Assembly: GCF_041261445.1 (NCBI RefSeq)
Contig: NZ_JBGCCU010000019.1
Location: 1-64,000, forward strand
From: Catenulispora sp. EB89
GTDB taxonomy: Bacteria > Actinomycetota > Actinomycetes > Streptomycetales > Catenulisporaceae
DNA: 64,000 bases
Direction: 5' to 3'
Shown here: positions 51,906-60,277 of the stretch, piece by piece
Layout of the letters: each line of letters opens with the position of its first letter
Position numbering within the stretch: position 1 is the stretch's first letter
Program-made: the position numbers and the translations under genes
The notes under the pieces: model-generated
What the model saw: the letters and a program-made list of their open reading frames with translations, nothing else
Database searches by the model: none
Told to the model about the DNA's origin: nothing

Positions 51906-52490
51906 CTAGTGCGGATCGGTGTCGCGCCGGTGTGCGCGCTCGCCCTCGTGGTCCAGGATCGACAGGACCTCCACGGCGGCGCCGTGCGCGGTGATCAGGT
52001 GCGGCGTCATCGTGCTGAACTCCGCGGCATCGCCTTCCTGGACCAGGATGACGCGCTCGCCGAGCCGCAGTTCGGCCGTCCCGGACAGGACCGTGAACCA
52101 CTCGTACCCGGGGTGGATCCGCAACTGGTCCGGGCCGGTGGGGCGTTCGGCGGTGATCCGCACCTTGGTCACGCTGACGCCGTTCAGGAAGCGCTCGCGG
52201 GACAGCAGCCAGCTGGTCATGCCCGGGGTGCCGCAGACCGGTTCGGGCCGGATCACCACGCCGGCCTCGTCCGGCGGCTCGACCAGCTGGTCGATCGTCG
52301 TGCCCAGGGCGCGCGCGATCGGCACCAGCTGGTCCAGGGCGATGCGGCGCTGGCCGGTCTCGATGCGGCTGAGGTTGGACGGGCTCAGGCCGCAGCGCGC
52401 GGCCAGCGAGTCCAGCGTCCAGCCCCGGGCCAGGCGCAGGCTGCGGATGCGTTGGCGGACGATGGCGTCGACGTCGGGTTCTTGCGTCAT
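51906..52490 (-). CDS. XRE-family regulator with C-terminal cupin
   Basis: A 194-residue protein: an HTH domain (IRSLRLARGWTLDSLAARCGLSPSNLSRIETGQR, residues 14-48) followed by a small cupin (RIHPGYEWFTVLSGTAELRLGE, then VQEGDAAEFSTMTPHLITAHG). Such proteins usually repress a neighbour and sense a small acid or metabolite in the cupin pocket. ATG at 52490. It is divergent from a methyltransferase gene with 47 bp between starts, so the two probably share a control region. Confidence 0.92.
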   Translation of the reverse strand: MTQEPDVDAIVRQRIRSLRLARGWTLDSLAARCGLSPSNLSRIETGQRRIALDQLVPIARALGTTIDQLVEPPDEAGVVIRPEPVCGTPGMTSWLLSRERFLNGVSVTKVRITAERPTGPDQLRIHPGYEWFTVLSGTAELRLGERVILVQEGDAAEFSTMTPHLITAHGAAVEVLSILDHEGERAHRRDTDPH

Positions 52491-52537
52491 AGGCAAGATG
52501 GTATGCTGCTCGCGCAGTTCGTGCTTACGCTGGATCC

Positions 52538-53404
52538 ATGGAACACGATCACATCGGCCGCCAAGGGCACGGTCATCAGCAGGGCCACGGCCACCACCAC
52601 GACGCGGACGCCGCCTCCGACGCCTCCATGGCGGACATCCTGGACCTCGATGCGGAGGTGGTCGGCCCTTACCTCGACGAGCTGACCTCCTGGGCCGCCT
52701 CCCACACCAAGGCCGAACCGCACACCGTCCTCGACATCGGCGCGGGCACCGGCACCGGGACCCTGGCGCTCGCCCGCCGCTTCGCGAACGCCGAGCTGGT
52801 CGTGATCGACCGCTCGCCGACCATGCTCGACCGCCTCCGGGCCGCGGCCGCCGCGCACGGCATCGCCGACCGGCTGCGCATGGCCCAGGCCGACCTCGAC
52901 GCCGCCTGGCCCCCGGTCGGCACGGCCGATCTGGCCTGGGCCAGCGCCTCGCTGCACCACGTCGCCGACCCCGACCGGGTCCTCGCAGACATCCACGCGG
53001 CGCTGAACCCCGGCGGCCTGCTGGTGGTCGTCGAGATGGACGGGATGCCACGCTTCCTGCCCGACGGGGTCTATCCGGGCTTGGAAGCACGGTGCCGGAA
53101 AGCCTCGGCGGCCAACGGCTGGAACTCCTGGCCGGACTGGACCAGCCACCTGGAGCGGGTCGGTTTCACGGTCGCCGAGAAGCGCGTCTTCGAGCTCGAC
53201 ATCGATCCGGCCCCGCCGGCCGCCAACCGCCTGGCGCACAGCATCACGAGCCGCATGCGTGAGCGTCTGGCCGAGCAGCTGTCCGCCGAAGACCGCGCCG
53301 CCCTGGACCGCCTGCTCGATCCGGACGACGAGGAGTTCCTGTTGCGGCGCGGCGATCTGGTGGTGCGCGGCGCGCGCACGGCGTGGGCGGCGCACCGGGC
53401 CTGA
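52538..53404 (+). CDS. Class I SAM-dependent methyltransferase with His-rich N-terminus
   Basis: A 288-residue enzyme. After a His-rich stretch (HDHIGRQGHGHQQGHGHHHD) of about 20 residues, the methyltransferase core shows TVLDIGAGTGTGTLALARRF (motif I near 65), ELVVIDRS (motif post-I), ADLAWASASLHHVADPDRVL (motif II) and LNPGGLLVVVEM (motif III). The substrate is unknown. The His-rich start could bind Ni2+, Zn2+ or Cu2+. It is divergent from the cupin-XRE regulator, its probable controller. TATGCT at 52512-52517 may be its -10. Confidence 0.9.
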   Translation: MEHDHIGRQGHGHQQGHGHHHDADAASDASMADILDLDAEVVGPYLDELTSWAASHTKAEPHTVLDIGAGTGTGTLALARRFANAELVVIDRSPTMLDRLRAAAAAHGIADRLRMAQADLDAAWPPVGTADLAWASASLHHVADPDRVLADIHAALNPGGLLVVVEMDGMPRFLPDGVYPGLEARCRKASAANGWNSWPDWTSHLERVGFTVAEKRVFELDIDPAPPAANRLAHSITSRMRERLAEQLSAEDRAALDRLLDPDDEEFLLRRGDLVVRGARTAWAAHRA

Positions 53405-53579
53405 GCACAGCACCCTGCCGCCTGAGGCTTCCGTTCAGGGGACCTCCCAGCTGTGGCGATCCGCCGAGCCCCGGCCGGGTTTCGGCCCGGGCCGGCCACC
53501 CGGACGGCCCTGCCGTACCGGGGCACCGGCCGGGAGCGGCGCCTACCGTGGGGTCCTGGGCTGATCTTGAGGAGGCCTT

Positions 53580-54451
53580 ATGAGCTCGGAATCGCTGCAC
53601 GCACCCCACGCCCCTGATGCGCCCCACGCTCCTAATGCACCCAGAGCGGGCGCATCAGTGCTCGACCAGGTCGAAGGCGGCTGGCGGGCGCTGATGGCGG
53701 AGTTCGTCGGGACCATGCTGCTGGTCGTGCTGGCGGTCGGGACGGCCATCTGACCTTCATATAACCCAGCGCCGGCAAGTTCGTCGGCGACATCGGCATC
53801 GCCCTGGCGTTCGGCTTCACGCTGCTGGCGCTGGTCTACATGATCGGACCGGTGTCCGGGTGCCATGTGAACCCGGCCGTCACCCTGGGCGTGGTGCTGG
53901 CGCGGCGGATGTCCCCGATCGCCGGCGTCCTGTACTGGGTGGCGCAGTTCGCCGGCGGGATCATCGGCGCGGTGCTGCTGCACTGGATCGCCAGCGCCGT
54001 GCGCGACCCGCTGGGCGGCGGCCCGTTCTCACGCAAGTCGTTCGGCTCGCCAGGCTGGGGCAAGAACTCCGACCTGTTCATCTCCGGCTCCGGCGCGTTC
54101 CTGGTCGAGATCATCCTCACCGCGGTGCTGGTCCTGGTGGTCCTGGGCGCCACCCGCGGCGCCGGCGACAAGCCGGTGGCCGGCATCGCGATCGGCGCCG
54201 CGCTGACCGCGATCCACCTGGTCGGCATCCCGCTGACCGGCACCTCGGTGAACCCGGCCCGAGCCCTGGGCCCGGCGCTGTTCGCGGACAACAACGCGCT
54301 GTCGCAGACCTGGCTGTTCATCGTCGCACCGCTGGTCGGCGCGATCGCCGCGGTGGCGATCCACTGGCTGGTGCACGGCGAGCCGGAGCTGCCGCCCGCC
54401 AAGCCCGGCCGCGCCGAGCCCGAACCGGTCGGCGCCCCGGCGGCGCCGTGA
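53580..54451 (+). pseudogene. Aquaporin (MIP family), interrupted
   Basis: The frame from ATG 53580 (after GGAGG) gives a low-complexity His/Ala/Pro start and TM1 (ALMAEFVGTMLLVVLAVGTAI), then stops at TGA 53751-53753. Aquaporin sequence resumes in another frame from about 53765 (SAGKFVGDIGIALAFGFTLL), which itself has a TAA at 53762-53764, and continues to 54451 with both NPA boxes (HVNPAVTLG and SVNPARALGPALF). At least two changes (one frame shift and one stop) separate the halves, so a full channel cannot be made. An ATG at 53840 could give a protein without TM1 and most of TM2. Sequencing error is possible but would need two events within 30 bases. Confidence 0.75.
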
Positions 54452-54529
54452 TCGGGTCCCGCCGCGTCGTGATCCGGTCGCGCCGCGTCGTGGGCGCTCC
54501 CGCGACGCCGTAGGCGGTACCGTGCACGC

Positions 54530-55327
54530 ATGCCCGACACCCAGTACGAAGACCTGCTCCAGCACGTGCTGACCACCGGTGCGGTCAAGTCCGACCGCAC
54601 CGGTGTCGGCACGCGATCGCTGTTCGGACACCAGCTCCGCTACCGCCTGCAGGACGGCTTCCCGCTCATCACGACGAAGAAGGTCCACTTCAAATCCGTC
54701 GCCTACGAACTGCTGTGGTTCCTGCGCGGCGAGGGCAACGTCCGCTGGCTGCAGGAGCACGGCGTCACGATCTGGGACGAGTGGGCCGCCCCCGATGGCG
54801 GCCTCGGCCCGGTCTACGGCGTGCAGTGGCGCTCCTGGCCGACGCCGGACGGCCGCCACATCGACCAGATCACCGAGGTCCTGAACCAGCTGCGCACGAA
54901 CCCTGACTCGCGCCGCATCATCGTCTCCGCCTGGAACGTCGCGGAGCTGGCGGACATGGCCCTGCCACCGTGCCACGCCTTCTTCCAGTTCTACGTCGCC
55001 GACGGCGAACTGTCCTGCCAGCTCTACCAGCGCAGCGCGGACATGTTCCTGGGCGTACCGTTCAACATCGCCTCCTACGCCCTGCTGACCCACATGATCG
55101 CGGCCCAGACCGGCCTCGCCGTCGGCGACCTGGTCTGGACCGGCGGCGACGTGCACGTCTACGACAACCACGTCGAGCAGGCCCGGCTGCAGCTTACGCG
55201 CGAGGCGCGGCCGTTCCCGACGCTGGAGCTGAAGCCGGCGGACTCGCTGTTCGAGTACGTATACGCGGACATCGCAGTTCTCGGATACGACCCGCATCCG
55301 GCGATCAAGGCGCCGGTGGCGGTGTGA
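54530..55327 (+). CDS. thyA: Thymidylate synthase
   Basis: Folate-dependent methylation of dUMP to dTMP. The 265-residue sequence is a complete Thy[19 protein letters not shown] (phosphate-binding loop), [24 protein letters not shown], the catalytic [13 protein letters not shown] (Cys148), the second-subunit [31 protein letters not shown] (Asp and Asn of the dUMP site) and HVYDNH. The normal length is 264. It stands alone with no dihydrofolate reductase gene next to it. Confidence 0.97.
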   Translation: MPDTQYEDLLQHVLTTGAVKSDRTGVGTRSLFGHQLRYRLQDGFPLITTKKVHFKSVAYELLWFLRGEGNVRWLQEHGVTIWDEWAAPDGGLGPVYGVQWRSWPTPDGRHIDQITEVLNQLRTNPDSRRIIVSAWNVAELADMALPPCHAFFQFYVADGELSCQLYQRSADMFLGVPFNIASYALLTHMIAAQTGLAVGDLVWTGGDVHVYDNHVEQARLQLTREARPFPTLELKPADSLFEYVYADIAVLGYDPHPAIKAPVAV

Positions 55328-55377
55328 CCTGACCGAACCGGCTCGCGACGGCGTCGAACCCGGACCGAGCGGGCGGT

Positions 55378-56043
55378 TCAGAGAGTGGGAGCGGGCTGCG
55401 GCAGCGCGTGCGCGCCTTCGGGCCGCAGCCCGTCGAAGATGATCGCGAGGTAGCGGCGCCACAGGTCCGGCGGGGCGTCGGGGACGTAGCCGCTGACGTA
55501 GTTCGGGGCGCACATCAGGAGGAAGACGTCGGTGCCGGTGACGTCGGGGCGGACCGCGCCGGCTGTGCGGGCTCGGGCGACCAGGTCCTCGATGGCTTGG
55601 AACAGGGCGGCTTGGGCCTGCTTCACTTCGGGTTTCAGTTCTCCGGCGGCCATCAGGAATGACAGGTCGCGTTGTTGGCGCTGGTGGCCGGCGGCGATCA
55701 GGAACTCCAGCAGGGCCGCGCCCGGGTCGGCGGCTGCCAGCAGGCGCTCGCCGACGGTGCGCAGGTCTTCGACGCGGTCCAGGACGATCGCGGCGATCAG
55801 GTCGTCCTTGGTCGGGAAGTGGCGGAAGACCGTGCCCTTGCCGACGCCGGCGCGGCGTGCGATGTCCGCGACGGAGGCTTCCAGGCCGTGCTCGGCGAAC
55901 TCGTCGGCGGCGGCCGTGAGCAGGAGCGCGCGGTTGCGGGCGGCGTCGGCGCGCAGGGGGCGGGAGGCTTCGGGCGTGGTAGCCGAGGCCGCAGCGGCCG
56001 CCGGGCTCGTGGTCGTTGCAGGCGTGGTCGGAGGGGTGCTCAC
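55378..56043 (-). CDS. TetR-family transcriptional regulator
   Basis: A 221-residue TetR protein. After an Ala/Pro/Thr-rich start of 25 residues, the HTH reads RALLLTAAADEFAEHGLEASVADIARRAGVGKGTVFRHFPTKDDLIAAI. The C-terminal ligand domain holds FLLMCAPNYVSG. GTG start at 56043. It is divergent from a quinone oxidoreductase gene, with two matching palindromes in the 92-bp spacer that are probably its operators. Confidence 0.93.
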   Translation of the reverse strand: MSTPPTTPATTTSPAAAAASATTPEASRPLRADAARNRALLLTAAADEFAEHGLEASVADIARRAGVGKGTVFRHFPTKDDLIAAIVLDRVEDLRTVGERLLAAADPGAALLEFLIAAGHQRQQRDLSFLMAAGELKPEVKQAQAALFQAIEDLVARARTAGAVRPDVTGTDVFLLMCAPNYVSGYVPDAPPDLWRRYLAIIFDGLRPEGAHALPQPAPTL

Positions 56044-56062
56044 GGCCGCAGCCTAACAAGTT

Positions 56063-56119
56063 GACCGGGCGGTCCGCTTATCGCTAGCCTCTTCGCGGGC
56101 GGAACCTGACCGCCCGGTC
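56063..56119. promoter_or_regulatory. Pair of 5-2-5 palindromes, predicted TetR operators
   Basis: GACCGGGCGGTC at 56063-56074 and GACCGCCCGGTC at 56108-56119 are exact reverse complements of each other, each a GACCG-NN-CGGTC palindrome. Centres are 45 bp apart. They flank the likely divergent promoters of the TetR and oxidoreductase genes. Confidence 0.8.
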
Positions 56120-56135
56120 CGTTTCTGGAGGGGTA

Positions 56136-57131
56136 GTGGACAAGCAGGAATCGAACGTGATGAAGGCCGTCGTCGCCACCGACTACGGCCCGCCGGAGCA
56201 GTACACGGTCGCCGACGTCCCGGTACCGCGGCCCGGGCCGGGGCAGCTGCGGGTGCGGATCGCCGCCGCCTCCGTCAACCCGGCCGACGTGAAGCTGCCC
56301 GGCGGTGAGTTCCGTGGCGTGGTCGAGGCTCAGTTCCCTTACATCCCGGGCGTCGACTTCGCCGGAACCGTCACCGAGATCGGCGAGGGCGTGCAGACCT
56401 ACGCCGTCGGCGACGAGGTGTTCGGCACGGCCGTCCCCAGGGTGCTGCGCGCCATGGCCGGCACGCGTCCCTCGCTCGGCACCGGCGCGATGGCCGAGTA
56501 CGCCGTCGTCGAAGCGGACACGCCGCTCATCGCGCACCGCCCCGCCGCACTCGCCGCCCCGGACGCCGCGGCGCTCGCCACGGCCGGCCAGGCCGCGCTG
56601 GCGACTGCGCGAGCCGCGAACGTGCAGCCGGGGGAGCGGGTGCTGCTGGTCGGGGCGACCGGAGGCGTGGGAACGGCGCTGCTGCCGTTGCTCGCTGCCG
56701 CCAAGGCGCATGTGATCGCCACGGCGACCGACGCGGACGGTGACGCCGAGACGGTGCAGGCACTCGGCGCCAACGAGATCATCGGCTATCAGGAGTCTGA
56801 CTATCCAGCCGACGTCGACGTGGCGATCAACGTGGTGCTGCCGGGCGACCGCCTGGCCGCCGTGGCCAAAGCCCTGCGCCCCGGTGGCAGAGTCCTGACG
56901 ATCACCTTCCCGATCACCACGCCCGACATGCTCGGCCGCGACGACGTCGAGCTCCGCTTCATCCTCGACATGGACGCCGAACTCGCCTCCATGCACGACG
57001 TCGCCGAAGCCGGCGCACGCGGCGAACTCCGCGCCACGATCGCCCGCCGCTACAGCCTTGACGAAGGCCCGCAGGCGTGCGCCGACTTCGTGCGACGGCA
57101 CACGCTGGGCAAGCGCGTCGTCGTCATCTAG
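56136..57131 (+). CDS. NADPH:quinone oxidoreductase-like MDR protein
   Basis: A 331-residue zinc-free medium-chain dehydrogenase/reductase of the QOR type. The N-terminal GroES-like part (MKAVVATDYGPPEQYTVADVPVPRPGPGQLRVRIAAASVNPADVKL, of which MKAVV begins at 56160) has PGVDFAGTVTEIG; the Rossmann part starts VLLVGATGGVGTALLPL. No catalytic-zinc cysteines are present. The GTG at 56136 has GGAGGGG at good spacing. Predicted to reduce quinones or enones with NADPH and to be induced when the divergent TetR protein binds a ligand. Confidence 0.9.
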   Translation: MDKQESNVMKAVVATDYGPPEQYTVADVPVPRPGPGQLRVRIAAASVNPADVKLPGGEFRGVVEAQFPYIPGVDFAGTVTEIGEGVQTYAVGDEVFGTAVPRVLRAMAGTRPSLGTGAMAEYAVVEADTPLIAHRPAALAAPDAAALATAGQAALATARAANVQPGERVLLVGATGGVGTALLPLLAAAKAHVIATATDADGDAETVQALGANEIIGYQESDYPADVDVAINVVLPGDRLAAVAKALRPGGRVLTITFPITTPDMLGRDDVELRFILDMDAELASMHDVAEAGARGELRATIARRYSLDEGPQACADFVRRHTLGKRVVVI

Positions 57132-57132
57132 G

Positions 57133-57151
57133 ACGCCTGGGGCGTTTCTTT
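57133..57151 (+). terminator. Intrinsic terminator of the oxidoreductase gene
   Basis: ACGCC-TGG-GGCGT stem-loop followed by TTCTTT, two bases after the stop codon. The short 5-bp stem makes it moderate in strength, but the U-rich tail is unusual enough in this genome to support the call. Confidence 0.6.
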
Positions 57152-57176
57152 CGGATCGGTGGGGCGTCGGTCCGGC

Positions 57177-58130
57177 CTAGCTCGTCTGTGCGCTGAGCGC
57201 CGTGAGAGCTTTGTCGACTTCAGCCTGGCTGGCCACGTCCGAAGCGGCCGGCACGGACACCGTCACCGGCTGCCCCCACGTGAAGTGCACATCGCCGCTG
57301 ACCGGCGGGTCGCCGTAGGAGGTGTTGCTGCTCGTCTCGCTGAACTTGAGCTCGGTCGGCAAGCCGCTCGGCGCGAGCCAGACCTCGATCTTCTCCGCCA
57401 TGATGTTGCGGGTGGTCATGTCGTCTGTGATGCCCTGGAGCTGCGTGTTGGTGAACTTCGCGGTCTTCAGCGCCGGGTCGTCCAGCGTCCCGGTGTAGTG
57501 GAAGGTCCCGCCGGTCTGCGGTGCTGTGTCGGGGACCAGCACGCCCGAAGACAGCAGCGCGGCCAGGGCGTTGTAAAGATAGTCATCGGAAGCAGCGGCC
57601 AAGCCGCCCACGAGATACTTCTGCAGAATTGTCGCTGCCGGAATACTGTCCGGCACCGGGAATTGGGCCCAGTGCCTGCCGTTCAACGCTTTCACCAAGG
57701 CAGCGCCCACGGTAGGCGCCTTGTCCTGGTCGACCGGCTCGAAGCCTTGGTCGCCGTTCACGAGTGTGTCCGACTTGGCGGGAAAACCGCTTCCGGGAGT
57801 GGTCGGCGTGCCGCCGGTGACCGTCAGGCTCATCTGGCCCTTGAAGGTCCCGCTGTAGTCGAACTTGCCGGTGATGTGGGCCGTCTGGCCGTTGGACGTT
57901 CCGGTTTCGTCGAGCGTCATGGTCTTTGCCGCCTTCACGGCACCCGGCGCTGCGGCCAGTGCTGTCGCCGCGGTCGGTTTCCCACCGCCCTGAGACCCGG
58001 CCGACGAAGCCGATCCGGCCGAGGAATGCGACTCGGCCGAGGAATGCGGCTTACTGCCGGCCGAGCTCGAGCACCCCGTCGCCAGCACGGCCACACAGAC
58101 CACCGCCGCCGATCTCGCCCCACGTATCAA
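57177..58130 (-). CDS. Putative lipoprotein
   Basis: A 317-residue secreted lipoprotein: signal IRGARSAAVVCVAVLATGC with lipobox Cys20, then a Ser/Ala/Gly-rich linker and a beta-rich domain with KAAKTMTLDETGTSNGQTAHITGKFDYSGTFKGQM and MAEKIEVWLAPSGLPTELKFSE. The domain has the general look of LppX/LprG-like (LolA-type) lipid-binding proteins, but I am not certain. The start is a TTG after GGGGGC; no better start keeps the Arg-containing n-region. It converges on the oxidoreductase gene. Confidence 0.8.
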   Translation of the reverse strand: MIRGARSAAVVCVAVLATGCSSSAGSKPHSSAESHSSAGSASSAGSQGGGKPTAATALAAAPGAVKAAKTMTLDETGTSNGQTAHITGKFDYSGTFKGQMSLTVTGGTPTTPGSGFPAKSDTLVNGDQGFEPVDQDKAPTVGAALVKALNGRHWAQFPVPDSIPAATILQKYLVGGLAAASDDYLYNALAALLSSGVLVPDTAPQTGGTFHYTGTLDDPALKTAKFTNTQLQGITDDMTTRNIMAEKIEVWLAPSGLPTELKFSETSSNTSYGDPPVSGDVHFTWGQPVTVSVPAASDVASQAEVDKALTALSAQTS

Positions 58131-58183
58131 TCTATTGCCCCCACTTGAGTTTCAGACCCGGATCCTTTGCCCCGAGACGCTAT

Positions 58184-60277
58184 CTACTTGCTCGGTTCGG
58201 CGTCATCTAGATAGGCGCGCGCCTGCAACGTATACAGCTGCGCGTAGTGCCCGTCGGCAGCCATCAGCTCCTCGTGGCTGCCGGTCTCCACGACCCGGCC
58301 GCCGTCCAGCACCACGATCAGATCCGCCGCGCGCACCGTGGAGAACCGGTGCGATACGAACAGCGTGATCGCCCCCTGCTCGCGGCGCTCGGCGGCGATT
58401 CGCACGTGCCGGTCGAACACCGCCGCCTCGGTGATCGCGTCCAGTGCGGCCGTGGGCTCGTCCAGGACCGTCAGCACCGGCTGTTCGCGCATCTGGCCGC
58501 GGGCCAGTGCCACGCGCTGCCACTGGCCGCCGGACAGTTCGCGGCCGCCGGGGAAGTAGCGGCCGAGTTGGGTGTCGAGGCCGTCCGGCATCTGCGCCAG
58601 CACTGTGCCGGCCTCCGCGCGCTCCACCGCCGAGGCCAGCGCGGCGTCGTCGTCCATCCGCGGCAGGTCGCCGACGCCGACGGCCTGGCGGGCCGGCGTC
58701 TGGTAGCGGACGAAGTCCTGGAACGTCGCGGTGAGCCGGCCGCGCCACGAGGCCAGGTCCAGCTCGGCCAGGTCGGTGCCGTCGATCAGGACCCTGCCTT
58801 CGCTCGGCGCGTACATGCCGGTCAGCAGTTTGACCAGGGTGGTCTTGCCGGCTCCGTTCTCGCCGACCAGCGCGACCGTGGAGCCGGCGGGCAGGTCCAG
58901 CAGGAGGTCGTGCAGTACCTGCTTGTCGGAGTTCGGGTAGGCGAACGCGGTGTGGTCCAGGCGGATGCCCTCGGCCAGGGTCCGCGGCGCCTCCAGCGTG
59001 CCGGTCGGGATCTGGGTCTTCGCGTAGTCCTGGAGCCACAGCATGCGCTTGGCGTTGCGGATGGAGTTCGCCAGGCTGCCGGCGGTGTCGGAGGCCGTGG
59101 ACAGCTGGCTCTGCACCCTTCGCAGAAGGCTGACGACCATGACGATCTGCCCCGGCGAGACCTGGCCGTGGGTGGCCCGCAGGACCAGCACGACGATCGC
59201 CGCGATGAAGAACGCCGCGTAGAACAGCCACCCCGCGGCCTCCCACGCCGCACCGCGCAGCGCGGCGCCGACCGCGGACTTGCGCACCGCGTCGCCGAGC
59301 TGGTGGTGGCGGGCCGCCAGGTCGTCGGTGATGCCGTAGGTGCGCAGTTCCTTCGCGGTGTCGGCGGAGGTGGTGATCACGAACAGGTCGCCGAGCAGTC
59401 GCCGGTCGTCGGCCAGGTCGGTCTCGCTCTTCTTGGCGATCTTCGAGGCGCGGCGGCTGGCCAGCGCCGGGGCGATGGCGGCGATCGGGACCAGCAGGAC
59501 CGGCAGGTAGACGGTGGCCAGCAGGACGGCGATGGTGCCGATCCGGATGGCGTTGGAGACCATGCCGGTGATCTGGCGGGGCGCGGCGGCCAGGCCGCGG
59601 CGGCCGTCGCGCAGCTGCTCCACCTCCCGCAGGACCTCGGGGTCCTCGAAGTGCTCCAGGCCCGGGATGTCGTTGACCATCCCGGCGAGGCGCTCGGCGT
59701 GGTAGACGTTCACGACGTCGGTCAGCGGCGAGCCCTGCGCGACGGCGAGGTTCTGCAGCAGCCAGCCGGCGCCGAACAGGACCGCCACGACCACCACGCC
59801 GGCCACGACGCGCGCGCCGTCGTGGTGCAGCGCGGCGTCGACCAGGATGCGGTAGCCGATCGGGTAGCTGACCGAGGCCGCGGTGCCCAGCAGGCTCATC
59901 AGCGTCGCGGCGGTCATCATGCCCGGGGCGGCGCGGAAGCCGGAGCCGACCAGGACGCCGAACAGGCGGCGGCGCTGGCGGCGGCGGGCCGGTTCGAAGC
60001 TGCGGGGTGGCTTTTCTTCGGGGGCGGCGGGGGTTGTGGTAGAAGCCGAATCCGGAGGTGCAGCGGGAGCCGTGTCCGAGGCCGCAGCGGGAGCCGCGTT
60101 CGGGCCGGCGCCGGGAGCCGTGGCCGGGGCAGCGCCACGAGCCGCGTTCGAGGAGGCGTCGCGAGCCGCGTCCGGAGCCGCGTTCGGGGCCGCGTTCGGG
60201 GCCGATTCGCGGGCCGCGCCGCGAGCTCCGTCCGGCCCCGCGCCGTTGCCGCTGTCTGGTGCCGCCGTACCGCTCAT
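58184..60277 (-). CDS. ABC exporter, fused membrane and ATPase domains (second of pair)
   Basis: A 697-residue half-transporter. Residues 1-110 are low-complexity (Ala/Ser/Pro/Asn repeats), then six membrane helices, then the nucleotide-binding domain with Walker A ALVGENGAGKTT, the signature ELSGGQWQRVALARGQ, Walker B LTVLDEPTAALD and the His loop LFVSHRFSTVRAADLIVVL. ATG at 60277 overlaps the stop of the preceding ABC gene (ATGA), so the two probably form a heterodimeric exporter. Signature and Walker motifs look intact in both. Confidence 0.9.
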   Translation of the reverse strand: MSGTAAPDSGNGAGPDGARGAARESAPNAAPNAAPDAARDASSNAARGAAPATAPGAGPNAAPAAASDTAPAAPPDSASTTTPAAPEEKPPRSFEPARRRQRRRLFGVLVGSGFRAAPGMMTAATLMSLLGTAASVSYPIGYRILVDAALHHDGARVVAGVVVVAVLFGAGWLLQNLAVAQGSPLTDVVNVYHAERLAGMVNDIPGLEHFEDPEVLREVEQLRDGRRGLAAAPRQITGMVSNAIRIGTIAVLLATVYLPVLLVPIAAIAPALASRRASKIAKKSETDLADDRRLLGDLFVITTSADTAKELRTYGITDDLAARHHQLGDAVRKSAVGAALRGAAWEAAGWLFYAAFFIAAIVVLVLRATHGQVSPGQIVMVVSLLRRVQSQLSTASDTAGSLANSIRNAKRMLWLQDYAKTQIPTGTLEAPRTLAEGIRLDHTAFAYPNSDKQVLHDLLLDLPAGSTVALVGENGAGKTTLVKLLTGMYAPSEGRVLIDGTDLAELDLASWRGRLTATFQDFVRYQTPARQAVGVGDLPRMDDDAALASAVERAEAGTVLAQMPDGLDTQLGRYFPGGRELSGGQWQRVALARGQMREQPVLTVLDEPTAALDAITEAAVFDRHVRIAAERREQGAITLFVSHRFSTVRAADLIVVLDGGRVVETGSHEELMAADGHYAQLYTLQARAYLDDAEPSK

